Shown here in pieces: positions 25,852 through 35,036 of a DNA stretch of 64,000 bases (positions are counted from its first letter, which is position 1; each line of letters opens with the position of its first letter). The stretch is taken from contig JAABTS010000002.1 of the NCBI GenBank assembly GCA_011389735.1, positions 21,573 to 85,572 on the forward strand, in the 5' to 3' direction. Source of the DNA: Desulfobacteraceae bacterium (lineage in GTDB: Bacteria; Desulfobacterota; Desulfobacteria; Desulfobacterales; JAABTS01). The position numbers and the translations under genes are program-made. The notes beneath the pieces were generated by a model. The model did not search any database, was not told the DNA's origin, and worked only from the letters and a program-made list of their open reading frames with translations.

Positions 25852-26915
25852 ATTACGCCGAATCGTTCGGCTTTCATAACGCCCGGCAAAACGGGTATGT
25901 ACTGGTGACGACGGTCTGGATATTGTCCGCGGCCGTGCTGGCCTCCGGATATTTCGCCGGATGGGTGCTGGAGGCGCTTACGGAGGCGCATTCATCCAAA
26001 GAGGCGCTTCAGGGCCGAATCGATTTGATCGGCACTCGTTCGGCGTTGCTGTATTTACTGGGAACGCGGCATATCAGCCATGAAGGGCTGCACACGGAGG
26101 AAAAACGGGAAACCGTCAAAACTTTCGCATCGACGCCGACGCCGTCCGGAAAATGCATTCCTCTTGATGACAGCCCCTGTTCCGGAATCGGCGGGATGCG
26201 GTTCTCCATTCAAGATGAACAGGCGCTCGTCGGCCTTAACCGGTTCCACAGAACCCGTCTGGAAAAATTGCTCGGGCTTCTAAACGTTCCAGCCGCCGGG
26301 CGCGGACCTCTTTTAGATAAGTTAAAAGACTACACGGATCCGGATGATTTAAAGCATTTAAACGGCGCTGAAGCTCGGGAATACGCAGGAGAGAATATGC
26401 CGCTTCCGCCCAACCGACGTTTGCTGACGCGCAGAGAAATCCTACTTGTCATGGGATGGAAGGATTATCCGCAATTATGGAATGACGAAACGTTTTTTCG
26501 TTCTGTCACGGTCGCGCACAGCGGTATGATCAACTTCAACACATCGCCCAAGATAATATTGAAAACAGTGGGAAATATCGATGAAGAAACCGCGGATAGG
26601 ATTGTCGCCTATCGAAAAAACAATGTCATTTCAGACGGGGCTCAACTAAACCGTATCGCCGGCAAAAGCATCCCTTTGAATCCTTTTTCGGCGACGTATT
26701 TTCCATCACGCTTTCTCCGAATTTCAATCCAGCGTGAAGGCGAACCGCGTATTCATGAAATTCACCTGAAATTGACGCCCCGGTCGGACAATAAAACGCC
26801 CTGGCGGATTCAGTATGAAACAACAGTTCCTTTGAAACAGGATAATTTTGAGGAAGAAATCAATGTTTTTAAAATTCCTTCATTCTCAACGGCGTTACAT
26901 TCAGACGCGGCGTGA
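25848..26915 (+). CDS. gspK: Pseudopilus tip protein GspK
   Basis: A 355-residue GspK-like protein. The N-terminal NGYVLVTTVWILSAAVLASG helix replaces the usual GxALI type III signal, so cleavage is uncertain. FSIQDEQALVGLNRFHRTRL, LLDKLKDYTDPDDLKHLNGAE and LTRREILLVMGW match the SAM-like/helix-hairpin-helix alpha-domain of GspK, and MINFNTSPKIILKTVGNIDE is the second characteristic segment. It caps the I-J-K tip complex. Overlap of 4 bases with gspJ and 53 with gspL. Confidence 0.85.
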   Translation: MNYAESFGFHNARQNGYVLVTTVWILSAAVLASGYFAGWVLEALTEAHSSKEALQGRIDLIGTRSALLYLLGTRHISHEGLHTEEKRETVKTFASTPTPSGKCIPLDDSPCSGIGGMRFSIQDEQALVGLNRFHRTRLEKLLGLLNVPAAGRGPLLDKLKDYTDPDDLKHLNGAEAREYAGENMPLPPNRRLLTRREILLVMGWKDYPQLWNDETFFRSVTVAHSGMINFNTSPKIILKTVGNIDEETADRIVAYRKNNVISDGAQLNRIAGKSIPLNPFSATYFPSRFLRISIQREGEPRIHEIHLKLTPRSDNKTPWRIQYETTVPLKQDNFEEEINVFKIPSFSTALHSDAA

Positions 26916-27888
26916 GCTTATATTCCCTGAAGCCTCCTTTGGCCGGCGCATCTGGGTCATGGCCAGAAGCCTTTGTTTGTACAAACTTTTTTCGCTCGAG
27001 GGAATTCCTGCCCAGGAACGGCGGAACGCGCTGAATATTCAAATCCGGAGATGGAGTCCGTATACGGATTTTGGTTCATACATCATCTGGCGCCGGGACC
27101 GGGCCTGCGTATGGATCTGGAATGAGTCCGAACGGCTGGCCGCCGCCGCATCGAACGGGATTAAACCAGGGCCAGCTCTACCGGAAACCGTTTTGCAGCC
27201 GCAAGCGGAGGACGGAATACGGATTGTCGCCTGTGTCGACGGGTATGACATGCAATTGTGGGACAAAGAAGGGGATCTTTTGGGATCATACTGGCGAAGT
27301 GAAACGCCTGACCGGGCGGCCATAGAGAGGTTTCTTACAATTCATGATATTGATCCGTCGGCGGATACGCCAGGGCCTGAATTCATCCCTTTTTCAACCC
27401 GGCCCTGGGGCAAATCCGCAAATGGAAGCGGGGCGCAGGGAGAGCGCCGGGAGCGTTTTTGGATTCGGACAGCCGCGGCGGTGTTCATTTTTTTGCTGAT
27501 ATGGAAAGGCGCCGGGGTTTGGCGGTATTTTGACGCAATCCGGACGCTGAATCAACGAATTACCGCATCCAGCGAAACCGCCGAACAAATCATTGCAGCG
27601 CGGGAAAGCGCCATGGTCAGTCGTGAACGGGCTGAATCGATCTACGCAATCGATGACCGGAAAACCCAGTGCGAAATCATGGCGGCGGCGGCGTCAAAAC
27701 TGCCTGAAGACGCAAGGCTGATTGAATGGCATTATACGAGAGGAAAGCTATGGTTTATCATTGATTCTGAATACAATGATCTACGCTATATCATTACGCA
27801 ATATGAAAATGAACCGTATTTCCAGGATGTGTCTGTCCGGCGTGGAACGGCCCGCAGCCGAATCATCGCTGAAATGAAGGTTGAATGA
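26863..27888 (+). CDS. gspL: GspL-like inner-membrane platform protein
   Basis: The ATG at 26863 was preferred to an upstream TTG because GAGGAAG lies 6 bases before it. The 341-residue product has a cytoplasmic domain (FSLEGIPAQERRNALNIQIR; RWSPYTDFGSYIIWRR), one membrane segment near residues 202-220 (RTAAAVFIFLLIWKG) and a periplasmic PilN/GspL-like region with coiled-coil potential. GspL recruits GspE to the membrane. Sequence similarity to classical GspL is weak; the call relies on topology and position between gspK and the gspM-like gene. Confidence 0.68.
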   Translation: MFLKFLHSQRRYIQTRRELIFPEASFGRRIWVMARSLCLYKLFSLEGIPAQERRNALNIQIRRWSPYTDFGSYIIWRRDRACVWIWNESERLAAAASNGIKPGPALPETVLQPQAEDGIRIVACVDGYDMQLWDKEGDLLGSYWRSETPDRAAIERFLTIHDIDPSADTPGPEFIPFSTRPWGKSANGSGAQGERRERFWIRTAAAVFIFLLIWKGAGVWRYFDAIRTLNQRITASSETAEQIIAARESAMVSRERAESIYAIDDRKTQCEIMAAAASKLPEDARLIEWHYTRGKLWFIIDSEYNDLRYIITQYENEPYFQDVSVRRGTARSRIIAEMKVE

Positions 27889-27909
27889 TAATTATTCATA
27901 GCGTTTTTA

Positions 27910-28030
27910 AAGGATGCAGGGTACAGGGGGCAGGTGCAAGGAGGCAGGGGGCAGGCTTTTTAGGCTTGGTTCTATCTTCGGCCATTTTCATTTATCGGGA
28001 TCGGGATCGGGATCCCGATTTGATCCCGGA
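27910..28030. repeat. G-rich tandem block, family C end and ATCGGG hexamer hairpin
   Basis: 27910-27955 holds AGGGTAC, AGGGGGC and AGGCAGGGGGCAGG units like those at 779. 27962-27985 is a family C left end (GGCTTGGTTCTATCTTCGGC). 27994-28028 has three GGGATC hexamers facing GATCCCG. Together they fill the only large gap inside the distal gsp genes. Confidence 0.65.
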
Positions 28031-28075
28031 GATGGAACCCTGTTCCATTCCGGCGGTGAACAAAAGGTTTGAAAA

Positions 28076-28639
28076 ATGAAAATTCTCAACCGGATGCACA
28101 ATGAATGGAGCCGGAACAAACGGTTTCGAATCGGCGTTGTTTGTATCGCCGTCATTCTATCGGCTTATGGTTATCTCTTGCTGGATGACTGGGAAAGCCG
28201 GTTAAAAATTACGTATTATCAGAAACTTGACATGGCCGTTCGATTGGAGCAATTGTCCGTCCGGACGGACTGGCTGAAACATGAAAAATCAGCGGGCGCC
28301 GTGGTCATACAACTGGAATCGAAATTATGGCGTGCGGAAAGCCGGGGTCTCGCCCAGGCGAAAACGCAAATATGGATTGAAACGCTGTTAAAAACACACG
28401 GCGTTGAAAATCCGCGTATCAGCGTCAAGCCTGCAAAGCTTTCCGAAACTGTTTCAAGGGTTTGGGAAGTCGCGGCCAAAGTTGATGCAGCCGTGAATTT
28501 AAACGATTTACACCGGCTGCTGAAATCGATCGAAGGATCGGGACACATCGTCGCCATAGAGCAACTGGATATTGTTCAGGCGCGTTATGGAAGAATGGAA
28601 ATGACCTTGAAAACATACTTTCACGCGGAATCCGTATGA
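28076..28639 (+). CDS. gspM: GspM-like inner-membrane protein
   Basis: A 187-residue protein with a short cytoplasmic N-terminus, one membrane helix near residues 18-38 (FRIGVVCIAVILSAYGYLLL), a periplasmic coiled region and a ferredoxin-like C-terminal domain (NLNDLHRLLKSIEGSGHIVA). Topology and place after the gspL-like gene fit GspM, which dimerises with GspL. Direct similarity is weak, as usual for GspM. It overlaps the next gene by 4 bases. Confidence 0.65.
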   Translation: MKILNRMHNEWSRNKRFRIGVVCIAVILSAYGYLLLDDWESRLKITYYQKLDMAVRLEQLSVRTDWLKHEKSAGAVVIQLESKLWRAESRGLAQAKTQIWIETLLKTHGVENPRISVKPAKLSETVSRVWEVAAKVDAAVNLNDLHRLLKSIEGSGHIVAIEQLDIVQARYGRMEMTLKTYFHAESV

Positions 28640-29073
28640 AACCAAAAACGCGATATATCCTAAAGTTAGGTCTCTTTATCGTTTTTTCAATTTTTGTGTC
28701 ATTGCGCCTGACGCCGCGCCCGCCGATTCAGGCGGATATAGATACCTTTAACGGAGGTATTGAATGGACGCCGCCTGTGGTAAAAAACAGGGATATCCAG
28801 GGAGCCGTCAAAACGCTTTCCCAAAAAAAACCCTGGGCGAATAATTCAGGATCACCGAGGGAAATGGCCGTGATGGACTGGAAATTGACCGGAATCGTCA
28901 CGGTTCATGGCGCAAGGATCGCGCTGATTGAATCCGGGGGACATATAATGCGTTATGAAACCGGAGACATTTTGCCCGGCGGGGATTCCATTCTTACGAT
29001 TCATAAAGATTATATCACGGTCTTAAACAACGATAAAACTGAAACCTTCAATTTGCACGAGATGAAACGATGA
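28636..29073 (+). CDS. gspC: GspC-like protein with HR domain only
   Basis: A 145-residue inner-membrane protein with one N-terminal helix (LGLFIVFSIFVSLRL), a Pro-rich linker and a small beta domain (MDWKLTGIVTVHGARIALIE; ILPGGDSILTIHKDYITVL). This resembles the homology region of GspC, which docks onto the GspD N0 domain. The PDZ domain of classical GspC is missing, making it about half the usual length and PilP-like. It overlaps both neighbours by 4 bases. Confidence 0.7.
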   Translation: MKPKTRYILKLGLFIVFSIFVSLRLTPRPPIQADIDTFNGGIEWTPPVVKNRDIQGAVKTLSQKKPWANNSGSPREMAVMDWKLTGIVTVHGARIALIESGGHIMRYETGDILPGGDSILTIHKDYITVLNNDKTETFNLHEMKR

Positions 29074-31142
29074 AAAAGGCATTCGAAAACCACTCCTTTG
29101 TTTTTTCTTTACTGTGTATAGTTCCGGTGCTACTTTTGTTAAGCGGATGCGCGGGATTTTACACGGAAACGGAACCAAACAGCGAGGTGAGAACCATTAG
29201 CCCGCCCAAACCGCTCAGACCGCCCAAAAAGGTATACGCGGGTTCTAAAGCGGAAACTCCGACCGTCCGGAAAAAGCCCGCAGGGGCAAAGGATATCCGG
29301 TTTCGAGCAACGCCGCCGGTCAAAGCCTTTCTTCCCTCGGAATTCCCATCGCGGATGTCGGATGACCATCGCGGCGGGTCCGAGGGTGAACCGATACAGC
29401 TTAATTTAAACGCCGTTCCGCTTCCGGCGTTCATCAATGAAGTGTATGGAAATATTTTAGGGGTTTCATTTGAAATCGATTCCAGGCTTCAACATAAAGC
29501 GGATCTTGTAACACTAAGAACCGAGGAGCCTTTAAAGCCGAAAGCGTTGGAAAAAGTGGTCCGGCGTGTGCTCGCCAATTACGGCGTCACTGTTGAAAAG
29601 CAGGGCGTTTTGCTTCGATTTGTTCCCGGCGGCGTCGGGATTCCGGGCGAACCGCCCCTGCTTGTAAGCGGGCAGGCGCTCCCGGAAGTTCCGATTTCCC
29701 ATCGCCCCATATTTCAGCTTGCGCCGCTGAAAGTTGTCAGGAACGTTCATGTGGGGACCTGGCTGAGAAAAATATACCAAGGCATGCAATTGACGATTCA
29801 CGAAGATCCGGAACGAAACGCGGTGATGCTCATGGGGCCTCCGGATGTCGTGAGGGAAGCTTTGAATGCCGTCCGGTTTCTGGACCGGCCATATATGCGC
29901 GGCCGTCATAGCGTCCGTATCGATCCGGTGTTTCTGGATGCAAAAACGCTTGCGGACATGCTCAATGAAGTTTTGAATACGGAAGGATATAGCGCATCTC
30001 TGAAACCGCCCATGGGAAGCATCATTATTATGCCTGTGACCGCTGTTAACGCTGTTATTGTCTTCACCGCCGACGCCGATATTCTCGAACATATCAAAAA
30101 ATGGGCGGTTTCCCTGGATAAGCCCGGCCATCAAGACGAAAAGTCCCCCAGGCTTCATTATTACCAGGTGCAAAATACCCGTGCGGCGGATCTGGCGTCG
30201 GTTTTGGATCAGGTGACGCCCGGAACGATCAAGACTACCGGAGAAAAAACTGAACACAGGCCGCTTTCAAGACGGCTGGTGGTGGATGAAAACCGTAATG
30301 CTCTTATTTTTCAGGGTGATTCGGTTGAATGGGAAAATCTGGCGCCGGTTATCAGAAAAATGGATACGCCTTCCCGTCTGGTGCTCATTGAAGTCACCGT
30401 AGCCGAAATCACGCTGAATGATCAGGAGGAACTTGGAGTGGAATGGATTTTTAACGATATATCAATGGATGACGTGACCGGCGTGATGGGTACGATGGGC
30501 GGGCTGGGACTTGGGGGCTCGGGCCTTAATTTCACGCTTGACAACGCTGGACAAACAAGAGCCGCGTTGAATGCGCTCGCCTCCCACAGCCGGGTCACTA
30601 TTTTATCCACTCCGAGATTGATGGTCAAAAGCGGCAATAAGGCCACTATCGACGTGGGCACCGAAGTGCCGATCATCACGAGCCAGAGTACATCCGCTGA
30701 ACTACAGCAAGACGGTGACAGCGGAATCATTCAGGAAATCCAGTATCGAAAAACAGGAGTTCTTTTAACTGTAAGCCCCGTTGTGTATTCCAACAACCGT
30801 GTTGATCTGGATATTACTCAGGAAGTCAGTGAAACGCAGCCTGATTCGGCCGGCGCAATCCCCAGCCCGAGTATCTTCACCCGGAAAATAAATACGAGTC
30901 TGGGACTGGATGACGGTGGTTCCGTGCTGCTGGGCGGATTGATATCGACAACCTCCGGCAAAGGATATAAAGGCGTGCCCGTCTTGAGTAAAATACCGCT
31001 TTTAGGGCGGCTGTTCAGGGTTGAAACAGAAAATCGGTCACGCACTGAACTGATTATGCTGATCATTCCTTATGTTATTGACAACGGCAAAGATGCGGTC
31101 GATATCACCAATGAATTCCGGAAACAGTTTTCACCGATGTAA
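29070..31142 (+). CDS. gspD: Type II secretion secretin GspD
   Basis: Outer-membrane secretin, 690 residues. A lipobox LSGC places the lipidated Cys at residue 27, so self-piloting to the outer membrane is plausible. N0 to N3 domains span about 100-430 (LNLNAVPLPAFINEVYGNIL; YYQVQNTRAADLASVLDQV). The secretin core follows with VLIEVTVAEITLNDQEELG, TILSTPRLMVKSGNKATIDV, YRKTGVLLTVSPVV and GSVLLGGLISTTSGKGYKG, LSKIPLLGRLF. It is last in the cluster, an unusual place compared with the classical C-D-E order. Confidence 0.95.
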   Translation: MKKAFENHSFVFSLLCIVPVLLLLSGCAGFYTETEPNSEVRTISPPKPLRPPKKVYAGSKAETPTVRKKPAGAKDIRFRATPPVKAFLPSEFPSRMSDDHRGGSEGEPIQLNLNAVPLPAFINEVYGNILGVSFEIDSRLQHKADLVTLRTEEPLKPKALEKVVRRVLANYGVTVEKQGVLLRFVPGGVGIPGEPPLLVSGQALPEVPISHRPIFQLAPLKVVRNVHVGTWLRKIYQGMQLTIHEDPERNAVMLMGPPDVVREALNAVRFLDRPYMRGRHSVRIDPVFLDAKTLADMLNEVLNTEGYSASLKPPMGSIIIMPVTAVNAVIVFTADADILEHIKKWAVSLDKPGHQDEKSPRLHYYQVQNTRAADLASVLDQVTPGTIKTTGEKTEHRPLSRRLVVDENRNALIFQGDSVEWENLAPVIRKMDTPSRLVLIEVTVAEITLNDQEELGVEWIFNDISMDDVTGVMGTMGGLGLGGSGLNFTLDNAGQTRAALNALASHSRVTILSTPRLMVKSGNKATIDVGTEVPIITSQSTSAELQQDGDSGIIQEIQYRKTGVLLTVSPVVYSNNRVDLDITQEVSETQPDSAGAIPSPSIFTRKINTSLGLDDGGSVLLGGLISTTSGKGYKGVPVLSKIPLLGRLFRVETENRSRTELIMLIIPYVIDNGKDAVDITNEFRKQFSPM

Positions 31143-31227
31143 TCCGTAGTATATATGGAACCGGTAAAGCCCTTCCATTCAATCGTCCAAAATAATCCAG
31201 CCCGGCAAGCGGCGGGAAAGGAGATCC

Positions 31228-32124
31228 ATGAAAATCAAAAGGTTGATTCAAATTTACGGCGTTTTGTTGATTGTATTACGATTTGCGGTTCCGGCGGTGT
31301 CAAGTCCGCCTGTAAAGGTGTTTGTTAGTATTCCTCCGCAGAAATATTTTGCGGAGAAAATCGGAGGGGAATTCGTGGATGTTTCGGTGATGGTCATGCC
31401 GGGCGCAAATCCCGCCACGTTCGAGCCCCGGCCAAAGCAGATGGCCGGCATATCCGGAGCGGATATGTATTTTGCTGTCGGCGCGCCGTTTGAAGATGCG
31501 TGGCTGCCGAAATTCGCCGGAGCCAATCCGGCGATGAAGATTGTTCACACGGATCAAAACGCCCCTAAAAAAACCATTGCATCCCATATTCACGAAGGAG
31601 AACCGGATCACCGCCATAAGGCGGAGGCCGGGCGTGAAATCCTTGATCCGCATATCTGGTTGTCCCCTCCCCTGGTTGCGCGGCAAATCGAACATATGGC
31701 CCGAGCGTTGGGGGATTTCGATCCTGAACGTCGTTCGTACTATGAAACCCGTTTACATGAATTCAAGGAGGAAATCCGGAAGCTGGACGCGGACATCAAG
31801 AACCTTTTGTCGGACATAAAGGGCCGCAAATTCATGGTGTTTCATCCGGCCTGGGGATATTTCGCCGATACATACGATCTGGTGCAGGTTCCAGTCGAGA
31901 TTGAGGGCAAGGAACCCAAGCCGGGCGATTTAAAACGGCTGATCGTTTTTGCCCGCCGGAACCGCATCCAAACAATATTCGTGCAGCCGCAATTTTCGAG
32001 CCGGAAGGCCGGGGTTATCGCCGGGGCCATCGACGGCGAAGTCGAGCCCCTGGATCCTCTGGCTGAATCCTGGGCCGAAAATCTGCGAAAGGCCGCGCAA
32101 AGTATCAGGAAGTCCCTTAAATAG
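31228..32124 (+). CDS. Orphan metal (Zn/Mn-type) ABC transporter substrate-binding protein, ZnuA-like
   Basis: A 298-residue cluster A-I binding protein with signal peptide ending near AVSS. KVFVSIPPQKYFAEKIGGEF, ILDPHIWLSPPLVARQIEHM and KFMVFHPAWGYFA carry two of the usual His ligands. The first ligand position, normally PHxYE, reads PGANPATFEPRP and lacks the His. A His-rich loop HIHEGEPDHRHK lies before the second ligand. No permease or ATPase gene is adjacent. GAAAGGAG precedes the ATG. Zinc is likely by analogy, but the altered site makes the metal uncertain. Confidence 0.8.
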   Translation: MKIKRLIQIYGVLLIVLRFAVPAVSSPPVKVFVSIPPQKYFAEKIGGEFVDVSVMVMPGANPATFEPRPKQMAGISGADMYFAVGAPFEDAWLPKFAGANPAMKIVHTDQNAPKKTIASHIHEGEPDHRHKAEAGREILDPHIWLSPPLVARQIEHMARALGDFDPERRSYYETRLHEFKEEIRKLDADIKNLLSDIKGRKFMVFHPAWGYFADTYDLVQVPVEIEGKEPKPGDLKRLIVFARRNRIQTIFVQPQFSSRKAGVIAGAIDGEVEPLDPLAESWAENLRKAAQSIRKSLK

Positions 32125-32142
32125 CGGCTACGGCTCCCCCTG

Positions 32143-32206
32143 CTCGGGATCGGGATCGACATTGACTCCTTCGATACCGATCCCGATCCCGATACCGATC
32201 CCGATA
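32143..32206. repeat. ATCGGG hexamer hairpin downstream of znuA-like gene
   Basis: CTCGGGATCGGGATCG faces CCGATCCCGATCCCG across a loop containing ATTGACTCCTTCGATA, which also occurs (as ATTGAATCCTTCGATA) in the element at 6970-7043. The rest of the gap to 32470 holds a small CCCCAAGGATTTTTGGGG hairpin (32397-32414) and no recognisable gene. Confidence 0.65.
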
Positions 32207-32470
32207 ATGCACGTCAACGGGCGGCTTCACCGTGAATTGCCGCACCCAACAGTTTTCGATTGTATTTTTGTCCTTTTTGTAATAAAATTATCAAAAATCG
32301 CCGGCTTCGCCGGACCGATCCCGAAGTGAGTCCGATTCCCGACGAATTTGGGAAAGCGAAAGCAGCCAAAGAGAAAGCTGGGGAACTTGACGAATCCCCA
32401 AGGATTTTTGGGGATTGATCCGAATACAATATGACGCTTGCATAAAGCGGTCTGCAATGGAAAAAACGCC

Positions 32471-32977
32471 ATGTCTCAAGAGGCCAAACGATATGAAGAT
32501 GTTTATGAGACGTTTTTGAATCTTCCGGAAAATATCGTCGGAGAAATTTTAAACGGGGAGCTGTATACCCAACCGAGGCCGGCCCCGAAACACGCCCTGG
32601 CGACTTCCTATTTGGTAGACGATTTGGTCGGGCCTTATGGGAAAGGCCGCGGGGGCCCCGGCGGATGGTGGATTCTTTACGAACCCGAAATCCATTTGAG
32701 TGACGACATACTTGTGCCCGATGTGGCCGGCTGGAGAAAGGAGCGTATGCCGAGATTGCCTGAAACCGCATTTTTCAGCCTTTCGCCGGATTGGGTATGC
32801 GAAGTCTTGTCTCCAAATACCGCAAGGAAGGACCGCATAAAAAAAATGCCGCTTTACGCAAAGTACGGCGTGTCATATATCTGGTTGATCGATCCGATTC
32901 TCAAGACCCTGGAAACACATTTTGCAAGTGTGACCGGAGCTGAAAGATTTATTCCCATGGAGAGCTATCATTCATGA
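32471..32977 (+). CDS. Uma2 family endonuclease, C-terminally shortened
   Basis: A 168-residue Uma2 (PD-(D/E)XK-like) protein from ATG 32471. Landmarks: ENIVGEILNGELYTQPRP, ILYEPEIHL (nuclease Glu), DILVPDVAGWRKERMP (catalytic Asp), DWVCEVLSPNTARKDRIKKM and YGVSYIWLIDPILKTLE. Members usually extend about 20 residues further, ending in a leucine-rich strand and helix; this one stops soon after the DP turn. The family is widespread and often present in many copies, but its biological role is unsettled. It converges with, and overlaps by 6 bases, the DUF1778 gene. Confidence 0.82.
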   Translation: MSQEAKRYEDVYETFLNLPENIVGEILNGELYTQPRPAPKHALATSYLVDDLVGPYGKGRGGPGGWWILYEPEIHLSDDILVPDVAGWRKERMPRLPETAFFSLSPDWVCEVLSPNTARKDRIKKMPLYAKYGVSYIWLIDPILKTLETHFASVTGAERFIPMESYHS

Positions 32978-33211
32978 GGTTATATAATTTTTTTTAAATT
33001 TCGGAGGTTGGTCCAGCGCGTCTTGAAATTTCCACCAATTTTCATTGTCCAGTAAAAATAGCCGGTGGTCGAGCAAGGCATTCTCAGCAGCAGCGCAAAT
33101 GCTGTCAAGTATAAATTCATCCATATTTTTGCGGGCGATTTCGGCGGCATGGCGGATAAGCGCTTCTTGCTGATGGGAAGCATTAATTTTGAGTTGCACT
33201 GTTTGCGGCAT
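32972..33211 (-). CDS. DUF1778 (TacA-like) antitoxin, no toxin partner
   Basis: A 79-residue protein. The start at 33211 has TAGGAGA upstream. VQLKINASHQQEALIRHAAE and ARKNMDEFILDSICAAAENA form a ribbon-helix-helix N-terminus, and LLDNENWWKFQDALDQPPK is the typical toxin-wrapping tail of DUF1778 antitoxins. These normally neutralise a GNAT acetyltransferase toxin encoded just downstream. Here the downstream side is the converging Uma2 gene and no GNAT gene is visible, so this is probably a relic or solitary antitoxin. Confidence 0.8.
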   Translation of the reverse strand: MPQTVQLKINASHQQEALIRHAAEIARKNMDEFILDSICAAAENALLDHRLFLLDNENWWKFQDALDQPPKFKKNYITS

Positions 33212-33336
33212 GATTTTCTCTCCTATCGGTAATAAAAAAGATAAACACATTCCTCTTTATCAAATTGCTGATGTTTTTTCAACTAATATCATTTATCCAT
33301 CGCCATAATATCAGACGAAAGCTCGGACTATGGAAG

Positions 33337-33412
33337 TTTGGGGGTTGGTTCTAAGTTCGGCCAAAAAGTCTAATCCCCCTAAATCCCCTTTTGAAAAAGG
33401 GGGACTTTAGTT
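33337..33412. repeat. Family C end and AATCCCCCTAAATCCCC hairpin
   Basis: GGGGGTTGGTTCTAAGTTCG (33340-33359) is a solitary family C end. Next, CTAATCCCCCTAAATCCCC with TTTTGAAAAAGGGGGACTTT forms a hairpin. A family A fragment CCGCTCAGAGCGG lies at about 33458-33470. No gene was recognised between 33212 and 33491. Confidence 0.55.
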
Positions 33413-33491
33413 ACTTCGCCCATAAGTCCGCAGGTGTCACCCACAACAACAGGTTAACCCCGCTCAGAGCGGTTCGATCAAGGTCTGCGTA

Positions 33492-35036
33492 TCACGTTTT
33501 CCGGCCTTGAACCGAAGGGAAACGAGCGGTATCAGTGTGTGGAACGAACCTTGCTGCGCTGAAGCGGTTCATGAAATCTTGATTGACGTTTAATTCCATG
33601 TAGGTGATCCGGTTTTTGACGGTTTCCGGGATTTCGGGAAAACCGCCTTTTTTCAACGCCAGAGCCGCTCCTTCAAGGGAGGAATTCCCGATGGAGACAA
33701 AGCGGTCAACTGGAAGATCCGGAATCATTCCGATGGTGATGGCGGATACGGGGTCGATAAAGGTTCCAAACGTCCCCGCTATATACAGTTTCGAAATGTC
33801 ATTCAAGGATATTCCCACGGTCGTGGTGATGGTTTCGAGGATGGTGTACATGGCCGCTTTGGAACGGATCAGGGAATCCAAATCGGCCTGGGTTATGCAA
33901 AGATCGTCTTCGAGCCCGGAAATTTCCCTGGGAACCACGATAAGATGATTCAATCCGTCTATGGTTTTGATTCGGTCTCCGCAGGCGTCCGGTTCAAGGC
34001 GTCCCCGGATATCAATCATGCCTGCCAGAAACAACTGCGCCGCCAGATCGATCAGGCCGGAACCGCATATTCCGATAGGGGGCTTGTTTGCGAGGGTGTT
34101 GAATTTGAATTCCTTTGTGTTCGGATTGATGGTCAGGCTGTCGATCACACCGGGCCCGGCGGTCATTCCCATTTGAGTGACCCCGCCTTCCAGGGCCGGA
34201 CCCGCGGCTCCGGCGCAGGCGATCAGCCAGTTATCGTTTCCCAGCACGACTTCCGCATTGGTGCCGACGTCCACCAGCAGAGAAATCTCTTCCGACCGGT
34301 CCATTCCGGAATATAGAACGCCCGCGATCAAATCGCCGCCGAAATAGCTTCCTATATTCGGAAAAATGAGAATTCGCGACCCGGTGTTGAGGTTTAGCCC
34401 GAAATCAGCGGCGCTGCGTATCCCCGGCGTATTGATAACCGGAATATAGGGTTCCCGGATCATCCAGTAGGGATCGGCGCCCATGAACAAATGCGTCATG
34501 GTTGTGTTGCCGGCCAGTGATACGAGATAAATATCGCAGGGCAAGATATCGGCTTTTCGAGTCAGCGCGCCGATTTTTTCGTTCAACGCTTCTGACAGCA
34601 GCTTTTGAGCTGTTTCCAGGCCGTCTTCGGTTTCACAATACCTTACGCGGGTCAGTATATCCGGTCCGATGGAAATTTGGGGATTGTCGAAGGATGTTTC
34701 CGCCATTGCGGCTCCTGACTCCAGGTTCACGATTCTCAGTGAAATCCGGGTGGTGCCCAAATCCACTGCGAGTCCCGCAATGGTCAAGGATTGGTCCGGA
34801 TCAAGTATGCCGACCACGTCCCACCTGTCATAATCTTTCACCAGCACGCAATCGACGGCGTAATTGCATTTTCGCAACAGACCCGGCAGCCGCTGCAATA
34901 GTGGCGTATCGATAAAAAAATGATCGGCGTTTAACTGTTTTTTCAGTTTTCGAATCAACCGGTCCGCGTCGGCGGTGTTGTCCATGAGCGTCGGCGGGGT
35001 CAATCGAACGGTTTGCACCGGTCCCTCATTTTGCAT
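33492..35036 (-). CDS. ASKHA-domain protein related to corrinoid-activation factor RACo, lacking the [2Fe-2S] domain
   Basis: A 514-residue protein with the RACo middle and DUF4445 C-terminal architecture: GLAVDLGTTRISLRIVNLES (ATP phosphate-1 loop), VSLAGNTTMTHLFMGADPYW, LLVDVGTNAEVVLGN, CAGAAGPALEGG, GICGSGLIDLAAQLFLAGMI and YIAGTFGTFIDPVSAITIGM. Full-length RACo carries an N-terminal ferredoxin domain that reduces the corrinoid; no such Cys motif is present and the protein starts in the linker. Known relatives reactivate corrinoid methyltransferases using ATP, but without the Fe-S domain another electron donor would be needed. It overlaps the Sir2 stop by 11 bases. Confidence 0.82.
   Translation of the reverse strand: MQNEGPVQTVRLTPPTLMDNTADADRLIRKLKKQLNADHFFIDTPLLQRLPGLLRKCNYAVDCVLVKDYDRWDVVGILDPDQSLTIAGLAVDLGTTRISLRIVNLESGAAMAETSFDNPQISIGPDILTRVRYCETEDGLETAQKLLSEALNEKIGALTRKADILPCDIYLVSLAGNTTMTHLFMGADPYWMIREPYIPVINTPGIRSAADFGLNLNTGSRILIFPNIGSYFGGDLIAGVLYSGMDRSEEISLLVDVGTNAEVVLGNDNWLIACAGAAGPALEGGVTQMGMTAGPGVIDSLTINPNTKEFKFNTLANKPPIGICGSGLIDLAAQLFLAGMIDIRGRLEPDACGDRIKTIDGLNHLIVVPREISGLEDDLCITQADLDSLIRSKAAMYTILETITTTVGISLNDISKLYIAGTFGTFIDPVSAITIGMIPDLPVDRFVSIGNSSLEGAALALKKGGFPEIPETVKNRITYMELNVNQDFMNRFSAARFVPHTDTARFPSVQGRKT

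Noticed and set aside
27885..28079. Short plus-strand open frame between gspL and gspM
   Set aside because: It consists wholly of G-rich and ATCGGG repeat units and has no coding character.
29532..30257. Minus-strand frame of 241 codons within gspD
   Set aside because: The secretin motifs on the plus strand leave no room for a second gene, and the antisense product has no signature.
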